Source: Rhodoferax aquaticus
GTDB taxonomy: Bacteria; Pseudomonadota; Gammaproteobacteria; Burkholderiales; Burkholderiaceae_C
DNA length: 64,000 bases
Direction: 5' to 3'
NCBI RefSeq assembly: GCF_006974105.1
Contig: NZ_CP036282.1
Coordinates: 1,364,001-1,428,000, forward strand
Positions 8,008 through 17,504 of this stretch are shown one piece after another. The position numbers were made by a program, and so were the translations under genes. Position 1 is the first letter of the stretch. Each line of letters begins with the position of its first letter. A model generated the notes under the pieces. It was not told where the DNA came from. It did no database searches and saw only the letters and a program-made list of their open reading frames with translations.

Positions 8008-9546
8008 ATGACCATCCCCAGACTTCAATTAACCGGCATCACCAAAGCCTACCCGGCGGTGATTGCCAATAGCGAGGTTTCGCTCACAGTGATGCCGGGG
8101 GAAACCCATGCGGTGCTCGGCGAAAACGGCGCCGGCAAATCCACCCTGATGAAGATCATCTATGGCTCCATCAAGCCAGATGCTGGTCAGATCATGGTCA
8201 ATGGCAAAGCGGTCAATATCCGCAACCCCAAGGAAGCGCGGGCCTTGGGCATCAGCATGGTGTTTCAGCATTTCAACCTGTTTGACACCATGACGGTGGC
8301 TGAAAACGTGTGGCTGGGTTTGGACAAGAGCGAGAGCTTGGTGCAGGTGACGGCCAGCATCACCGCCAAAGCAGCGGAATACGGCTTGGACATTGATCCC
8401 GCGCGCCCTGTGCACACCTTGAGCGTGGGGGAAATGCAGCGGGTAGAAATCATTCGCGCACTCTTGACCAACCCCAAGGTGCTGATTTTGGATGAGCCCA
8501 CCTCGGTGCTCACACCGCAGGCCGTGGAGAAGCTGTTTGTGGTGCTCAAAAAGCTGGCCTCTGAAGGCTGCAGCATTTTGTACATCAGCCACAAGCTGCA
8601 TGAAATTCGCGAGCTCTGCAATGCCTGCACGGTGCTGCGCGGCGGCAAGGTGACAGGGGTTTGCAACCCCTCACAAGAGTCCAACGCATCGCTCTCACGC
8701 ATGATGATTGGCGCTGAGCCGCCACAGTTGGAACACCGCGCACAAGCGGCCGGAAAGCCTGTTTTGACGCTCAAGTCTTTGAGCTTGCCGCGTGAAGACC
8801 AGTTTGGCGTGGACCTGGATGGCATCCACTTGCAAGTGCGCGCGGGTGAAGTGGTGGGCATCGCTGGCGTTTCGGGCAACGGCCAAAAAGAGTTGCTCTA
8901 CGCACTGTCTGGCGAAGACTGCCGCGCGCCCAAAGGCAGCGTGAGCATGGAAGGCATTGATGTATCTGGCATGCACCCCGGTGGGCGGCGCAAGCTGGGC
9001 TTGCACTTTGTGCCTGAAGAGCGCTTGGGGCGCGGCGCAGTGCCGTCCCTGAGCTTGGCAGACAACCTGCTGCTGACGCGCACCGAGTCTATTTCTATGC
9101 CGCGCTTTGCGGGTGGCTGGATTCGCGTGAAGCAGTTGGAGGAGCATGCGGCGCGCATCATCCAAGGCTACAACGTGAAGGCCGGTGGGCCGCACGCCGT
9201 GGCGCGCTCTTTGTCGGGCGGCAATTTGCAAAAGTTCATTGTGGGCCGCGAGATTGACGCCAAGCCCAAGCTGTTTATCGTGTCGCAACCCACCTGGGGC
9301 GTGGATGTGGGCGCTGCTGCGCAAATTCGCGGTGAAATCTTGGCCCTGCGCGACGCAGGCTGCGCCGTGCTGGTGGTCAGTGAAGAACTGGACGAGCTGT
9401 TTGAGGTGAGCGACCGCATGCATGTGATTGCGCGCGGGCGGCTGTCGCCGTCGGTGGCTGTGGCAGATGCAACAGTGGAAAAAATCGGTGAATGGATGAG
9501 CGGCTTGTGGCAACAGCCTACCGCGGTAGGAGCACAACATGGCTAA
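8008..9546 (+). CDS. nucleoside/purine ABC transporter, duplicated ATP-binding protein
   Basis: The 512-residue ATPase has two ABC domains, as in NupA/YufO and sugar-type RbsA proteins. The first Walker A is GENGAGKST (about 38-46), with signature LSVGEMQRVEI and LILDEPTSVL. The second half has GVSGNGQKELL in place of a canonical Walker A and the signature LSGGNLQKFIVGREI. A degenerate second site is normal in this family. It energises uptake through the two permeases that follow, the first of which overlaps it by eight bases. It starts 21 bases after the LysR gene. Confidence 0.93.
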   Translation: MTIPRLQLTGITKAYPAVIANSEVSLTVMPGETHAVLGENGAGKSTLMKIIYGSIKPDAGQIMVNGKAVNIRNPKEARALGISMVFQHFNLFDTMTVAENVWLGLDKSESLVQVTASITAKAAEYGLDIDPARPVHTLSVGEMQRVEIIRALLTNPKVLILDEPTSVLTPQAVEKLFVVLKKLASEGCSILYISHKLHEIRELCNACTVLRGGKVTGVCNPSQESNASLSRMMIGAEPPQLEHRAQAAGKPVLTLKSLSLPREDQFGVDLDGIHLQVRAGEVVGIAGVSGNGQKELLYALSGEDCRAPKGSVSMEGIDVSGMHPGGRRKLGLHFVPEERLGRGAVPSLSLADNLLLTRTESISMPRFAGGWIRVKQLEEHAARIIQGYNVKAGGPHAVARSLSGGNLQKFIVGREIDAKPKLFIVSQPTWGVDVGAAAQIRGEILALRDAGCAVLVVSEELDELFEVSDRMHVIARGRLSPSVAVADATVEKIGEWMSGLWQQPTAVGAQHG

Positions 9547-10621
9547 GCGACAACTCAAACTGGAGGCGCGTCCTCAGCCCTCTAAGGCGTGGAGCTACGG
9601 CTCGCCTTTGCTGGCCCTGGTGTTCACGGTGATCATTGGTGTGGTCTTGTTTGTCATCTTGGGCAAAGACCCGGTGCGTGGCTTGCAAGTGTTTTTCTGG
9701 GACCCCATTAAAAATGGCTATGCGCTGGGCGAGCTGATGGTGAAGGCCATTCCGCTGCTCATCATCGCGCTGGGCTTGGCGGTGTGCTTTCGCTCGAATG
9801 TGTGGAACATTGGTGCGGAAGGGCAATATGTGCTGGGGGCGATTGCCGCCAGTGGTGTCGCCTTGATGGCAGACCAGTCCACGGGCAAATGGATTGTGGT
9901 GCCCATCGTGCTGGCCGGTGTTTTGGGTGGCATGTTTTGGGCGGGTATCACCGCGTTTTTGCGTGACAAGTTCAACGCCAATGAAATTTTGGTGAGCTTG
10001 ATGCTGGTGTATGTGGCCATTCAGGTGCTGAGTTTCATGGTCTTTGGCCCCTGGAAAGACCCGAACGGGTACAACTTTCCCCAGACCAAAAACTTTGATT
10101 TGGTCACCCGTATCCCGCGCTTGTTTGAGGGCTCACGGGTCAGTATCGGATTGATATTTGCCTTGGTCGGTGTCGCCGGTATCTGGGTATTCCTGTTTCG
10201 CACCCGCGCTGGGTTCGCGCAGCAAGTCGGCGGCTTGGCCCCTGCGGCCTCGCGCTATGCGGGCTTTTCGTCACGCCGAGCATTGTGGACGGCGCTGTTG
10301 ATCTCAGGGGGGATGGCGGGCTTGGCCGGTGCGCTGGAAGTGGCCGGTCCTATTGGACAGCTCACGCCCTACGTGCCCGCAGGCTACGGCTTTGCGGCCA
10401 TTATCGTGGCCTATGTGGGGCGCTTGCACCCTGTAGGCATGGTGTTTTCCGCCGTGCTGATGAGCATGTTTTACATCGGTGGTGAGTTGGCGCAGTCTCG
10501 CTTGGGCCTGCCGCGTTCCCTTACTGGGGTGTTCCAAGGTTTGTTGTTGTTCTCATTGCTAGCGTGCGACACGCTGGTGAACTACCGGCTGAAATTTGCC
10601 GTCGTTGGAGGTAAGAAATAA
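9539..10621 (+). CDS. nucleoside/purine ABC transporter permease 1
   Basis: This 360-residue multi-pass membrane protein is of the BPD_transp_2 (branched-chain/ribose-type) family. It has hydrophobic helices from about residue 20 and the conserved GLAVCFRSNVWNIGAEGQYVLGAI segment found in YufP/NupB-like permeases. It overlaps the ATPase gene by eight bases and its stop overlaps the next start by one base, so the four transporter genes are translationally coupled. Confidence 0.92.
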   Translation: MAKRQLKLEARPQPSKAWSYGSPLLALVFTVIIGVVLFVILGKDPVRGLQVFFWDPIKNGYALGELMVKAIPLLIIALGLAVCFRSNVWNIGAEGQYVLGAIAASGVALMADQSTGKWIVVPIVLAGVLGGMFWAGITAFLRDKFNANEILVSLMLVYVAIQVLSFMVFGPWKDPNGYNFPQTKNFDLVTRIPRLFEGSRVSIGLIFALVGVAGIWVFLFRTRAGFAQQVGGLAPAASRYAGFSSRRALWTALLISGGMAGLAGALEVAGPIGQLTPYVPAGYGFAAIIVAYVGRLHPVGMVFSAVLMSMFYIGGELAQSRLGLPRSLTGVFQGLLLFSLLACDTLVNYRLKFAVVGGKK

Positions 10622-11541
10622 TGGAATCCTACGCACTGCTGATTGCAGCCACTCTGAACGCTGGGACGGTGTTGGCGATTGCCTCCCTCGGGCTTTTGAT
10701 CAACGAAAAGGCGGGCATTGTGAACTTGGGCGCCGAGGGCATGATGCTCTGTGCCGCGATTGCCGGATTTGCCACCGTGGTGGCTACGGGGAGCGACGTA
10801 ATGGGCTTTGCCGCGGGCATGGCTGCGGGTGCTTTCATGGCAGCTATTTTTGGCGGGCTGGTCATCTGGCTCAACACCAACCAGTACGCCACGGGCTTGG
10901 CGCTGAGTTTGTTTGGGGCGGGTTTCTCTGCGTTTGCAGGTATTGCCTATGTGCAGGCCAAGATGCCTGAGCGCCAGCAGTTCGCGGTGCCTTATCTCTC
11001 AGACATTCCGTTTGTGGGGTCTGCGCTCTTTCGCCAACATCCGCTGGTGTACCTCACGGTGGTTTTTGCCGCGGCCCTGATTTGGTTTTTGTACCGCACA
11101 CGTGCAGGTCTTATTTTGCGCAGCGTGGGCGAGAGCCCTGAGTCTGCCCATGCCTTGGGCTACCCGGTGCGCCGCATTCGCTTGGCTGCGGTAGTGACGG
11201 GCGGTGCCTTGTGTGGCTTGGCCGGTGCCTATATCTCAGTGATCTACACCCCTCTGTGGGTGGAGGGTATGGTGGCTGGCAAGGGCTGGATTGCCTTGGC
11301 CTTGACTACGTTTGCAACGTGGCGCCCGGCACGGGTATTGCTAGGTGCTTACCTCTTTGGTGGTGTGACGATGCTGCAGTTTCATCTGCAAGGAGTGGGG
11401 GTCGAAGTGCCCAGCCAGTTCTTGAGCATGCTGCCCTATCTTGCGACCATAGTGGTGCTGGCCTTGATATCACGTAATCCACGGTGGATTCGTATTAATA
11501 TGCCAGCAGCAATTGGAAAACCGTTTTATCCAGGCTCTTGA
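10621..11541 (+). CDS. nucleoside/purine ABC transporter permease 2
   Basis: This 306-residue second permease of the pair resembles YufQ/NupC. The family motif INEKAGIVNLGAEGMMLCAAI appears at about 28-48, and there are eight or so predicted membrane helices. Start and previous stop share the sequence TAATG. It forms the heterodimeric channel with permease 1. Confidence 0.92.
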   Translation: MESYALLIAATLNAGTVLAIASLGLLINEKAGIVNLGAEGMMLCAAIAGFATVVATGSDVMGFAAGMAAGAFMAAIFGGLVIWLNTNQYATGLALSLFGAGFSAFAGIAYVQAKMPERQQFAVPYLSDIPFVGSALFRQHPLVYLTVVFAAALIWFLYRTRAGLILRSVGESPESAHALGYPVRRIRLAAVVTGGALCGLAGAYISVIYTPLWVEGMVAGKGWIALALTTFATWRPARVLLGAYLFGGVTMLQFHLQGVGVEVPSQFLSMLPYLATIVVLALISRNPRWIRINMPAAIGKPFYPGS

Positions 11542-11580
11542 TTTCTTTTTACGCGCTCTTTTATTAACGAAGGAAATGAC

Positions 11581-12735
11581 ATGACAGATTTGCAGAAACG
11601 TTCATTGCTCAAAATTGCAGCACTGACCGCCGTGGCCGGTGCCGCGCTGGTAGGTTGCGGCAAGAAGGAAGAGCCGGCTCCTGCTCCCGCGCCAGCGCCG
11701 GCAGCGGCCGCACCTGCGCCTAAGCCAGAACCCTTGAAGATTGCGTTTGCCTACATCGGCCCAGTCGGTGACGGTGGTTGGACATTTGCACACGACAACG
11801 GCCGCAAAGCTATTGAAGCCGAGTTCGGTGACAAAGTGGTCACCAAGTTCGTGGAAAACGTGCCTGAGTCTGCGGATGCTGAGCGCGTGATCCGTGAGTT
11901 GGCCAGTGACGGCAACAAGCTGATTTTCGGCACCACCTTTGGCTACATGGAACCCATGTTGAAAGTCGCCGCTGACAACAAGGGCGTGAACTTCCAACAC
12001 GCAACCGGCTACAAAACAGCGGACAACTTGAGCACCTATGACAGCCGCACCTACGAAGGCGCGTACATGGCGGGTGTGATTGCTGGCAAGATGACCAAGT
12101 CCAATGTGTTGGGCGTGGTGGCTTCCGTGCCAATTCCTGAAGTGATCCGTAACATCAACAGCTTCACCTTGGGTGCACAAAGCAGCAACCCCAAGATCAA
12201 GACCAAAGTGGTATGGGTGAACGAATGGTTTAACCCACCAAAAGAAACAGAAGCAGCTACCTCTTTGATCAACGGCGGCGCGGACGTGCTGTTCCAAAAC
12301 ACGGACTCTCCAGCCGTGTTGAAAACAGCCCAAGAAAAAGGCAAGCGCGCCTTTGGTTGGGACTCTGACATGACCGCCTACGGTCCTAAAGCCCACTTGG
12401 CGTCTGCTGTCATCAACTGGGGTCCTTACTACATCAAGACCACGAAAGACGCTTTGGAAGGTAAGAACGCATCTTCACAAAGCTGGTGGGGTGTGAAAGA
12501 AGGCGCGATTGATATCGTGTCTATCGCCGAAGACGTGCCTGCTGAAACCAAGGCCAAGGTGGACACCGTCAAGGCAGGCCTGAAAGACGGCAGCTTCGTG
12601 ATCTGGAAGGGCCCTATCGTGGACAACACTGGCAAAGAGCAAATTGCTAAAGATGCCGTGGCCGACGACAAGTTCTTGGGCGGTCTGAGCTTCTACGTCA
12701 AGGGCGTGGAAGGCAAGATCCCAGGCGCTAAGTAA
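11581..12735 (+). CDS. BMP family substrate-binding lipoprotein of the purine ABC transporter
   Basis: The 384-residue protein has a lipoprotein signal ending ALVGC (cysteine about residue 26), then a flexible alanine-proline linker, then the BMP/PnrA fold beginning PLKIAFAYIGPVGDGGWTF. BMP proteins bind nucleosides or purine bases in the periplasm and deliver them to the permeases. GAAGGAAATGAC precedes the ATG. A rho-independent terminator directly follows the gene, so this binding protein closes the transporter operon and may be made in excess. Confidence 0.93.
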   Translation: MTDLQKRSLLKIAALTAVAGAALVGCGKKEEPAPAPAPAPAAAAPAPKPEPLKIAFAYIGPVGDGGWTFAHDNGRKAIEAEFGDKVVTKFVENVPESADAERVIRELASDGNKLIFGTTFGYMEPMLKVAADNKGVNFQHATGYKTADNLSTYDSRTYEGAYMAGVIAGKMTKSNVLGVVASVPIPEVIRNINSFTLGAQSSNPKIKTKVVWVNEWFNPPKETEAATSLINGGADVLFQNTDSPAVLKTAQEKGKRAFGWDSDMTAYGPKAHLASAVINWGPYYIKTTKDALEGKNASSQSWWGVKEGAIDIVSIAEDVPAETKAKVDTVKAGLKDGSFVIWKGPIVDNTGKEQIAKDAVADDKFLGGLSFYVKGVEGKIPGAK

Positions 12736-12754
12736 AGCCTCGTGAGTTGAATGA

Positions 12755-12783
12755 GGGCCGCTCTAGAGCGGCCCTTTTTGTTT
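12755..12783 (+). terminator. rho-independent terminator between the transporter and the deaminase gene
   Basis: A perfect 20-bp palindrome, GGGCCGCTC joined to GAGCGGCCC through TA, is followed by five T, a G and three more T. It ends directly against the Shine-Dalgarno sequence of the next gene, so the deaminase depends on read-through or on a promoter inside the binding-protein gene. Confidence 0.9.
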
Positions 12784-12793
12784 GGAGAATTCT

Positions 12794-13831
12794 ATGAACT
12801 ACCCCCTTGTTTCTCAAGATCGTTTGCCTGAACTGCTGCGCCGTATGCCCAAGGCAGAACTGCATATGCACATTGAAGGCTCCCTTGAGCCTGAGCTGAT
12901 GTTTGCCTTGGCAGCACGTAATAGCGTGCAGCTGGCCTACCCTAATGTGCAGGCGCTGCGTGACGCCTATGTCTTCAACAACTTGCAAGAGTTTTTGGAC
13001 ATTTACCACGCTGGCACCATGGTGCTGAAAACCGAGCAAGACTTTTATGACATGACCTGCGCCTACCTCGCACGCGCCCAGGCAGACAACGTCTTGCACA
13101 CCGAGATTTTCTTTGACACCCAGACCCACACGGGGCATGGGCTGAGTGCTGCCACGGTGATCAATGGTCTGCACCGCGCGTGCGCAGACGCGCCCGCCAA
13201 ATTCGGCATGACGGCTTCGCTGATCTTGTGCTTCTTGCGCCACTTGAGCGAAGAAGAGGCGTTTGCCTGCCTCGAAGAGGCACTCCCCATGCGCGACAAA
13301 ATCGTGGGCATTGGTCTGGCTTCCAGTGAGCTGGGCCACCCCCCCGAGAAGTTTGCCAAAGTGTTTGCCCGTGCGCGCGAATTGGGTTTCCGTTTGGTGG
13401 CCCATGCGGGGGAAGAGGGGCCCGCGTCCTACATCTGGAGCGCGCTCGATGTGCTCAAGGTTGAGCGCATTGACCACGGCGTGCAAGCCTTCACCGACCC
13501 GGCCTTGATGCAGCGCCTAGTGCAAGACAAAATACCACTGACGGTGTGCCCGCTCTCCAACCTGAAGCTGCGCGTGTACCCAACGCTGGCCCAGCACAAC
13601 TTAGGCAAGCTGTTAGATGCAGGCATTGTGGCTACTGTGAATTCAGACGACCCAGCGTACTTTGGGGGCTACCTCAACGAGAACTTCACGCAAACCTTTG
13701 CCGCCCTGGGTTTGAACTCGCAGCATGCCTACCAGACCGCGCTCAATAGCTTTAACGCCAGCTTCATCGACGCCAGCCTGCGGCAAAAGTATGTGCAACG
13801 GCTGGACGAGGTGTTTGAAACCTTTGCCTGA
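12794..13831 (+). CDS. adenine/adenosine deaminase (Add superfamily, COG1816)
   Basis: The 345-residue amidohydrolase starts MNYPLVSQDRLPELLRRMPK after GGAGAATTCT. Metal and catalytic motifs are ELHMHIEGSLEPE (about 17-29, HxH), HAGEEGP, ERIDHGVQA and NSDDPAYFGGYL. The HIEGSLEPELMFALAARN form and the length fit the bacterial branch shown to deaminate adenine rather than adenosine, giving hypoxanthine and ammonia. Sequence alone does not settle the substrate. It links the transporter to xanthine dehydrogenase. Confidence 0.88.
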   Translation: MNYPLVSQDRLPELLRRMPKAELHMHIEGSLEPELMFALAARNSVQLAYPNVQALRDAYVFNNLQEFLDIYHAGTMVLKTEQDFYDMTCAYLARAQADNVLHTEIFFDTQTHTGHGLSAATVINGLHRACADAPAKFGMTASLILCFLRHLSEEEAFACLEEALPMRDKIVGIGLASSELGHPPEKFAKVFARARELGFRLVAHAGEEGPASYIWSALDVLKVERIDHGVQAFTDPALMQRLVQDKIPLTVCPLSNLKLRVYPTLAQHNLGKLLDAGIVATVNSDDPAYFGGYLNENFTQTFAALGLNSQHAYQTALNSFNASFIDASLRQKYVQRLDEVFETFA

Positions 13832-13957
13832 GCCGCGCACTGTGGTTGCCGATAGGTACTACCCATTGCGCAGATGCTCACCCATGGTGGCGCTGGGATA
13901 GTGCCTATTCGCTGGGCTGTATAAGGCCCGCTTTGTTCCCCGTTTAAGCTTGCGCCC

Positions 13958-15295
13958 ATGAATTCTTACCGCGCCTCTCTCCTCTGGTTTGCTCCGTTTG
14001 ACGGAGTGGCAGCTCAAGCCCTGTATGAGCAAGATGGCCTCTTGGTCGTGGGGCCGGATGCGCAGGGCCGCCAAGTGGTGCAAGCCATTGGCGCGTGGGC
14101 CACGTTGGCGCCGGTGTACGCCCATGTGCCTGTGACGCACTTCCCGGGGCGCATCATCGCACCGGGGTTTGTGGACTTGCATGTGCACTTTCCACAAACC
14201 AATGTGATCGGTTCGCCCGCCAGTGGCCTGTTGCCTTGGCTGGAAAACTACACATTCCCAGAGGAAAAAAGGTTTGAGTCGCCCGAATACAGTGCGCAAG
14301 CCGCTTCTTTTTTTATAGCAGAACTGCTGCGCAATGGGGTGACTACGGCGCTTACGTTTGCGACCTCGCACGCCCAGTCGGTGGATGCCTTGTTTGCCGA
14401 GGCGCAGACACAAAAGATGCGCATGATCACCGGGCTGTGCCTCATGGACCGCCACGCGCCAGCCGATTTGCTCAACCGCGCATCCCCTGATGGCAAGTTT
14501 GACGCTGCCGAACACAGCGTGCTGGAGTCCGAGGCGCTGATTAACAAATGGCACGGCATAGACCGCTTGGGCTATGCCATCACACCACGCTTTGCCCCCA
14601 CCAGCACCGACGCGCAGATGCAAGGTGCCGGTGACTTGGCGGCGCGCTATCCCGATGTATGGATTCAGTCCCATGTGGCTGAAAACAAAGATGAGATTGC
14701 CTGGGCGCGCCAACTGTTTCCCAAGTCACGCAGCTACCTGGCGACCTATGCCGACTTTGGGCTGATGCGCGAGCGTGCGGTCTACGCGCACTGCATCCAC
14801 TTTGACGATGACGACCGCGCCTTGATGCGCGATACGGGCGCCGCAGCGGCAGTGAGCCCGACCAGCAATCTGTTTTTGGGCAGCGGCTTTTTTGACTACG
14901 CCGGTGCCGACCGCGTGGGCTTTCAGTACGGCTTGGCCAGCGATGTGGGAGGTGGCACCAGCTTCAGCCCCTTTCACACCATGCTCGGTGCCTACTATGT
15001 GGGCCGTGAAGGGCAGACCAAGCAAGGGCTGTCCTTATCACCCCAGGCCTTGTGGTGGCAGCACACGGCGGGCGCTGCCCGTGCTTTGGGCTTAGGCGGT
15101 CAAGCGGGGGCTGCTGCGGTGGGTAACTTGTTGCCCGGCTGTGAAGCCGACTTTGTGGTGCTCAACCCTCAGGCCACGCCGCTGTTGGCGCGCAAGACCG
15201 CCATTGCGTCCAACTTGGATGAACTCTTGTTTGCCATGATCGTGCTGGGGGATGACCGTTTGATTGAAAAAACGGTCATTTCGCAGGCCATTTAG
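13958..15295 (+). CDS. guaD: guanine deaminase
   Basis: The 445-residue amidohydrolase converts guanine to xanthine and ammonia. Zinc ligands are in PGFVDLHVHFPQ (about 68-79), IQSHVAEN, VYAHCIHFDD and LASDVGGGTSFSPF, with the guanine-binding LPWLENYTFPEEKRF segment at about 93-107. The last two codons and the TAG stop (GCC ATT TAG) coincide with the end of a dispersed 58-bp element at 15286-15343, so the C terminus has probably been reset by that element. Confidence 0.95.
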   Translation: MNSYRASLLWFAPFDGVAAQALYEQDGLLVVGPDAQGRQVVQAIGAWATLAPVYAHVPVTHFPGRIIAPGFVDLHVHFPQTNVIGSPASGLLPWLENYTFPEEKRFESPEYSAQAASFFIAELLRNGVTTALTFATSHAQSVDALFAEAQTQKMRMITGLCLMDRHAPADLLNRASPDGKFDAAEHSVLESEALINKWHGIDRLGYAITPRFAPTSTDAQMQGAGDLAARYPDVWIQSHVAENKDEIAWARQLFPKSRSYLATYADFGLMRERAVYAHCIHFDDDDRALMRDTGAAAAVSPTSNLFLGSGFFDYAGADRVGFQYGLASDVGGGTSFSPFHTMLGAYYVGREGQTKQGLSLSPQALWWQHTAGAARALGLGGQAGAAAVGNLLPGCEADFVVLNPQATPLLARKTAIASNLDELLFAMIVLGDDRLIEKTVISQAI

Positions 15296-15343
15296 GCCTC
15301 TGCCGCCCATGGGGCTTGCGTAGGTAGCTATTTATTTTATAGC
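15286..15343 (-). repeat. dispersed 58-bp palindromic element, intergenic copy overlapping the end of guaD
   Basis: Read on the minus strand it starts GCTATAAAAT, with ATAGC at 13-17, ACGCAA near 23-28, CCCATGGGCG at 31-40 and AAATGGCC at 51-58. It aligns without gaps to copy A (627-684). Its 3' end lies inside guaD and supplies the stop codon of that gene. Confidence 0.7.
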
Positions 15344-15408
15344 GCTTGGGCTCGGCTATGCCTGCAGGCTGCTTGCTTACAATCGAACTAACTTAGGAGA
15401 TTGACCCC

Positions 15409-15975
15409 ATGAGCATCAAGAGCGACAAATGGATACGCCGCATGGCTGAGACCACCGGCATGATCGAGCCCTTTGAGCCCGGCCAAATCCGTGAGCGCGA
15501 GGGCCACAAAATCATTAGCTATGGCACCAGCAGCTATGGCTACGACATCCGCTGTGCGCCCGAATTCAAGGTGTTTACCAACATCCACAGCACCGTGGTG
15601 GACCCCAAAAACTTTGATGAAAAGAGCTTTGTCGACTTCCAGGGCGACAGCTGCATCATTCCCCCCAACAGCTTTGCCTTGGCTCGCACGGTGGAGTACT
15701 TCCGCATTCCCCGCAACGTGCTGACCATTTGCCTAGGTAAAAGCACCTATGCCCGTTGCGGCATCATCGTGAATGTCACCCCGTTTGAGCCTGAGTGGGA
15801 AGGGTATGTGACCTTGGAGTTTTCCAACACCACGCCGCTACCTGCCAAAATCTATGCGGGTGAGGGCTGCGCGCAAGTGCTGTTCTTTGAGAGCGATGAG
15901 GTGTGTGAAGTCTCTTACAAAGACCGCGGTGGCAAGTACCAAGGCCAGCACGGCGTGACCTTGCCCAAAGCCTAG
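15409..15975 (+). CDS. dcd: dCTP deaminase
   Basis: The 188-residue enzyme deaminates dCTP to dUTP, the first step of the main dTTP route in most Gram-negatives. The family signature is visible: [15 protein letters not shown] (about 44-58), [50 protein letters not shown] and the C-terminal [14 protein letters not shown] that closes over the nucleotide. TTAGGAGATTGACCCC precedes the ATG. Confidence 0.96.
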   Translation: MSIKSDKWIRRMAETTGMIEPFEPGQIREREGHKIISYGTSSYGYDIRCAPEFKVFTNIHSTVVDPKNFDEKSFVDFQGDSCIIPPNSFALARTVEYFRIPRNVLTICLGKSTYARCGIIVNVTPFEPEWEGYVTLEFSNTTPLPAKIYAGEGCAQVLFFESDEVCEVSYKDRGGKYQGQHGVTLPKA

Positions 15976-15991
15976 ACGGTTCGGCTAACCG

Positions 15992-17362
15992 TTAAACGGG
16001 CCATTGCGCCATCGCGCGCTTGAGGGCGTCAAAGCACCGTGGGTCTATGGCCGTGCCCACGGTTTTTTCCATCATTTCCAATGCCTGCGGTATGGGGATC
16101 GCACCCCGGTATGGCCGCTCGGCGGTGATCGCGTCAAAAATGTCAGCAGTCGTGATGATGCGAGTTTCCATTGCAATGTCTGGGGCTTTGAGTCCACGTG
16201 GGTAACCTCCACCGTCTAGCCGCTCATGGTGGGCGCCTGCAATGCGTGCCAGCTCCTTGAACGCGTGGATGCGCGACAAAATGGCCTCTGTCAAAGCTGC
16301 ATGCTCACGCACGGCGGCCCACTCTTGCGCGTTGAGCTGCCCAGCCTTGTCTAACACGCTGTTGCTCACCCCTAGTTTGCCCACATCGTGCAAGAGGGCG
16401 CCGCGCTTAAGCCAGCGGCGACGCTCCATGTCCAAGCCCATGGCCTCTGCGATGAGGTCGGTATAGAGCGCCACGCGCGCACTGTGTCCACTGGTGTAGG
16501 GGCTCTTGGAGTCCACCACCTGTCCAAACGCCGTGGCAATGTCGTCCAAGTAGTCGTCATCCAAGGGGACTTCGTAGCGGCCAGGCTCTAGGGAGTGGAC
16601 TTGTTTTTCTAAGTCGTCGGAGGCCAGCGCTTGCCAAAACGCAGAGCGCCCGGCCAAAATTTCCACAACCCCTACGTGGCTAGGATCAAACCATTGCCCT
16701 GAGCGGTTGCGCACTTCATCGAGGGCCGCGCCGACGCCGTCGGCGGTGTGAAAAACGTCGATGACTTGGGCCAGTAGTGCGATCCTCGAATACACCGGTA
16801 TGGCGTCTGCCTGCAGTCCAATGGGCTTGCCTTGGCCATTCCAATGCTCATCGAGGTTGTAAATGCCGTCGGCCACACCTTCTGAAAAACGCAGCAAGCG
16901 CGCGATCTCGGCGCCGCGTTGGCAACGTGTCTGAATCAATTCCCGCGAGATTTCGGGCCCATCTCGAAAGATATGCAGCACGCTTTTAAAGCGCTCAGCC
17001 AGCCCGGCTTTCAAACCCGTGTGCTGCAACACAAAGCGCACCACCTGGGGCAGGCTGTCGCCAACAGCCTTGAAGTCGCGCTTGAAGTTCAGGTCGTCCG
17101 TGAGGTAGAGCTCACAAATGCGCGCAGCGTTGCTACTACAGCCCAAGTCCTTGAGCAAGAGCGTGTAGTAGAGCTCCCACAGCTGCAATTCTGAGAGGCC
17201 CAGCTCCTTGCCGATATGCATGCCAATCCAGCAGCAGCGCACACAGTGGCCTTGCGGTTGTCCCTCAGTGATATCCAGCGCGTGGCTCAAGGCACTGATG
17301 AGCTCTGACAGCTTCAGTCCGTCGGAAATCGGGCTGAACGAAGTGGGGCTGGGCATCGGCAT
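15992..17362 (-). CDS. HD-GYP domain protein (two HD domains)
   Basis: The protein has 456 residues. The C-terminal domain shows SGHSARVALYTDLIAEAMG, GALLHDVGKLGVS, HHERLDGGGYPRGL and TADIFDAITAERPYR. That is a complete HD-GYP set for cyclic di-GMP hydrolysis. The N-terminal region (about 15-180) resembles a second, degenerate HD domain (DITEGQPQGHCVRC..IG, LLLKDLGCS). No membrane segment or receiver domain is visible, so the input signal is unknown. It is convergent with dcd and divergent from the helicase gene. Confidence 0.9.
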   Translation of the reverse strand: MPMPSPTSFSPISDGLKLSELISALSHALDITEGQPQGHCVRCCWIGMHIGKELGLSELQLWELYYTLLLKDLGCSSNAARICELYLTDDLNFKRDFKAVGDSLPQVVRFVLQHTGLKAGLAERFKSVLHIFRDGPEISRELIQTRCQRGAEIARLLRFSEGVADGIYNLDEHWNGQGKPIGLQADAIPVYSRIALLAQVIDVFHTADGVGAALDEVRNRSGQWFDPSHVGVVEILAGRSAFWQALASDDLEKQVHSLEPGRYEVPLDDDYLDDIATAFGQVVDSKSPYTSGHSARVALYTDLIAEAMGLDMERRRWLKRGALLHDVGKLGVSNSVLDKAGQLNAQEWAAVREHAALTEAILSRIHAFKELARIAGAHHERLDGGGYPRGLKAPDIAMETRIITTADIFDAITAERPYRGAIPIPQALEMMEKTVGTAIDPRCFDALKRAMAQWPV

Positions 17363-17504
17363 CGTTGCATTCTAGGCACGCCCGTGGCCCTTGTCACGGT
17401 GCGTGAGATCGACCTTTTGGTCCGAGTGGAGGATAATACGGGTTTGCCCCAGTTCTTTGGGGTCGATCAGCTATCGGATTGATAGCATTTTTTCCTTGCT
17501 ATGA

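Noticed and set aside
14303..14334. Element-like head GCTTCTTTTTTTATAGC within guaD
   Set aside because: The encoded ASFFIAELLRNG is normal guanine deaminase sequence and the 3' half of the element is missing.
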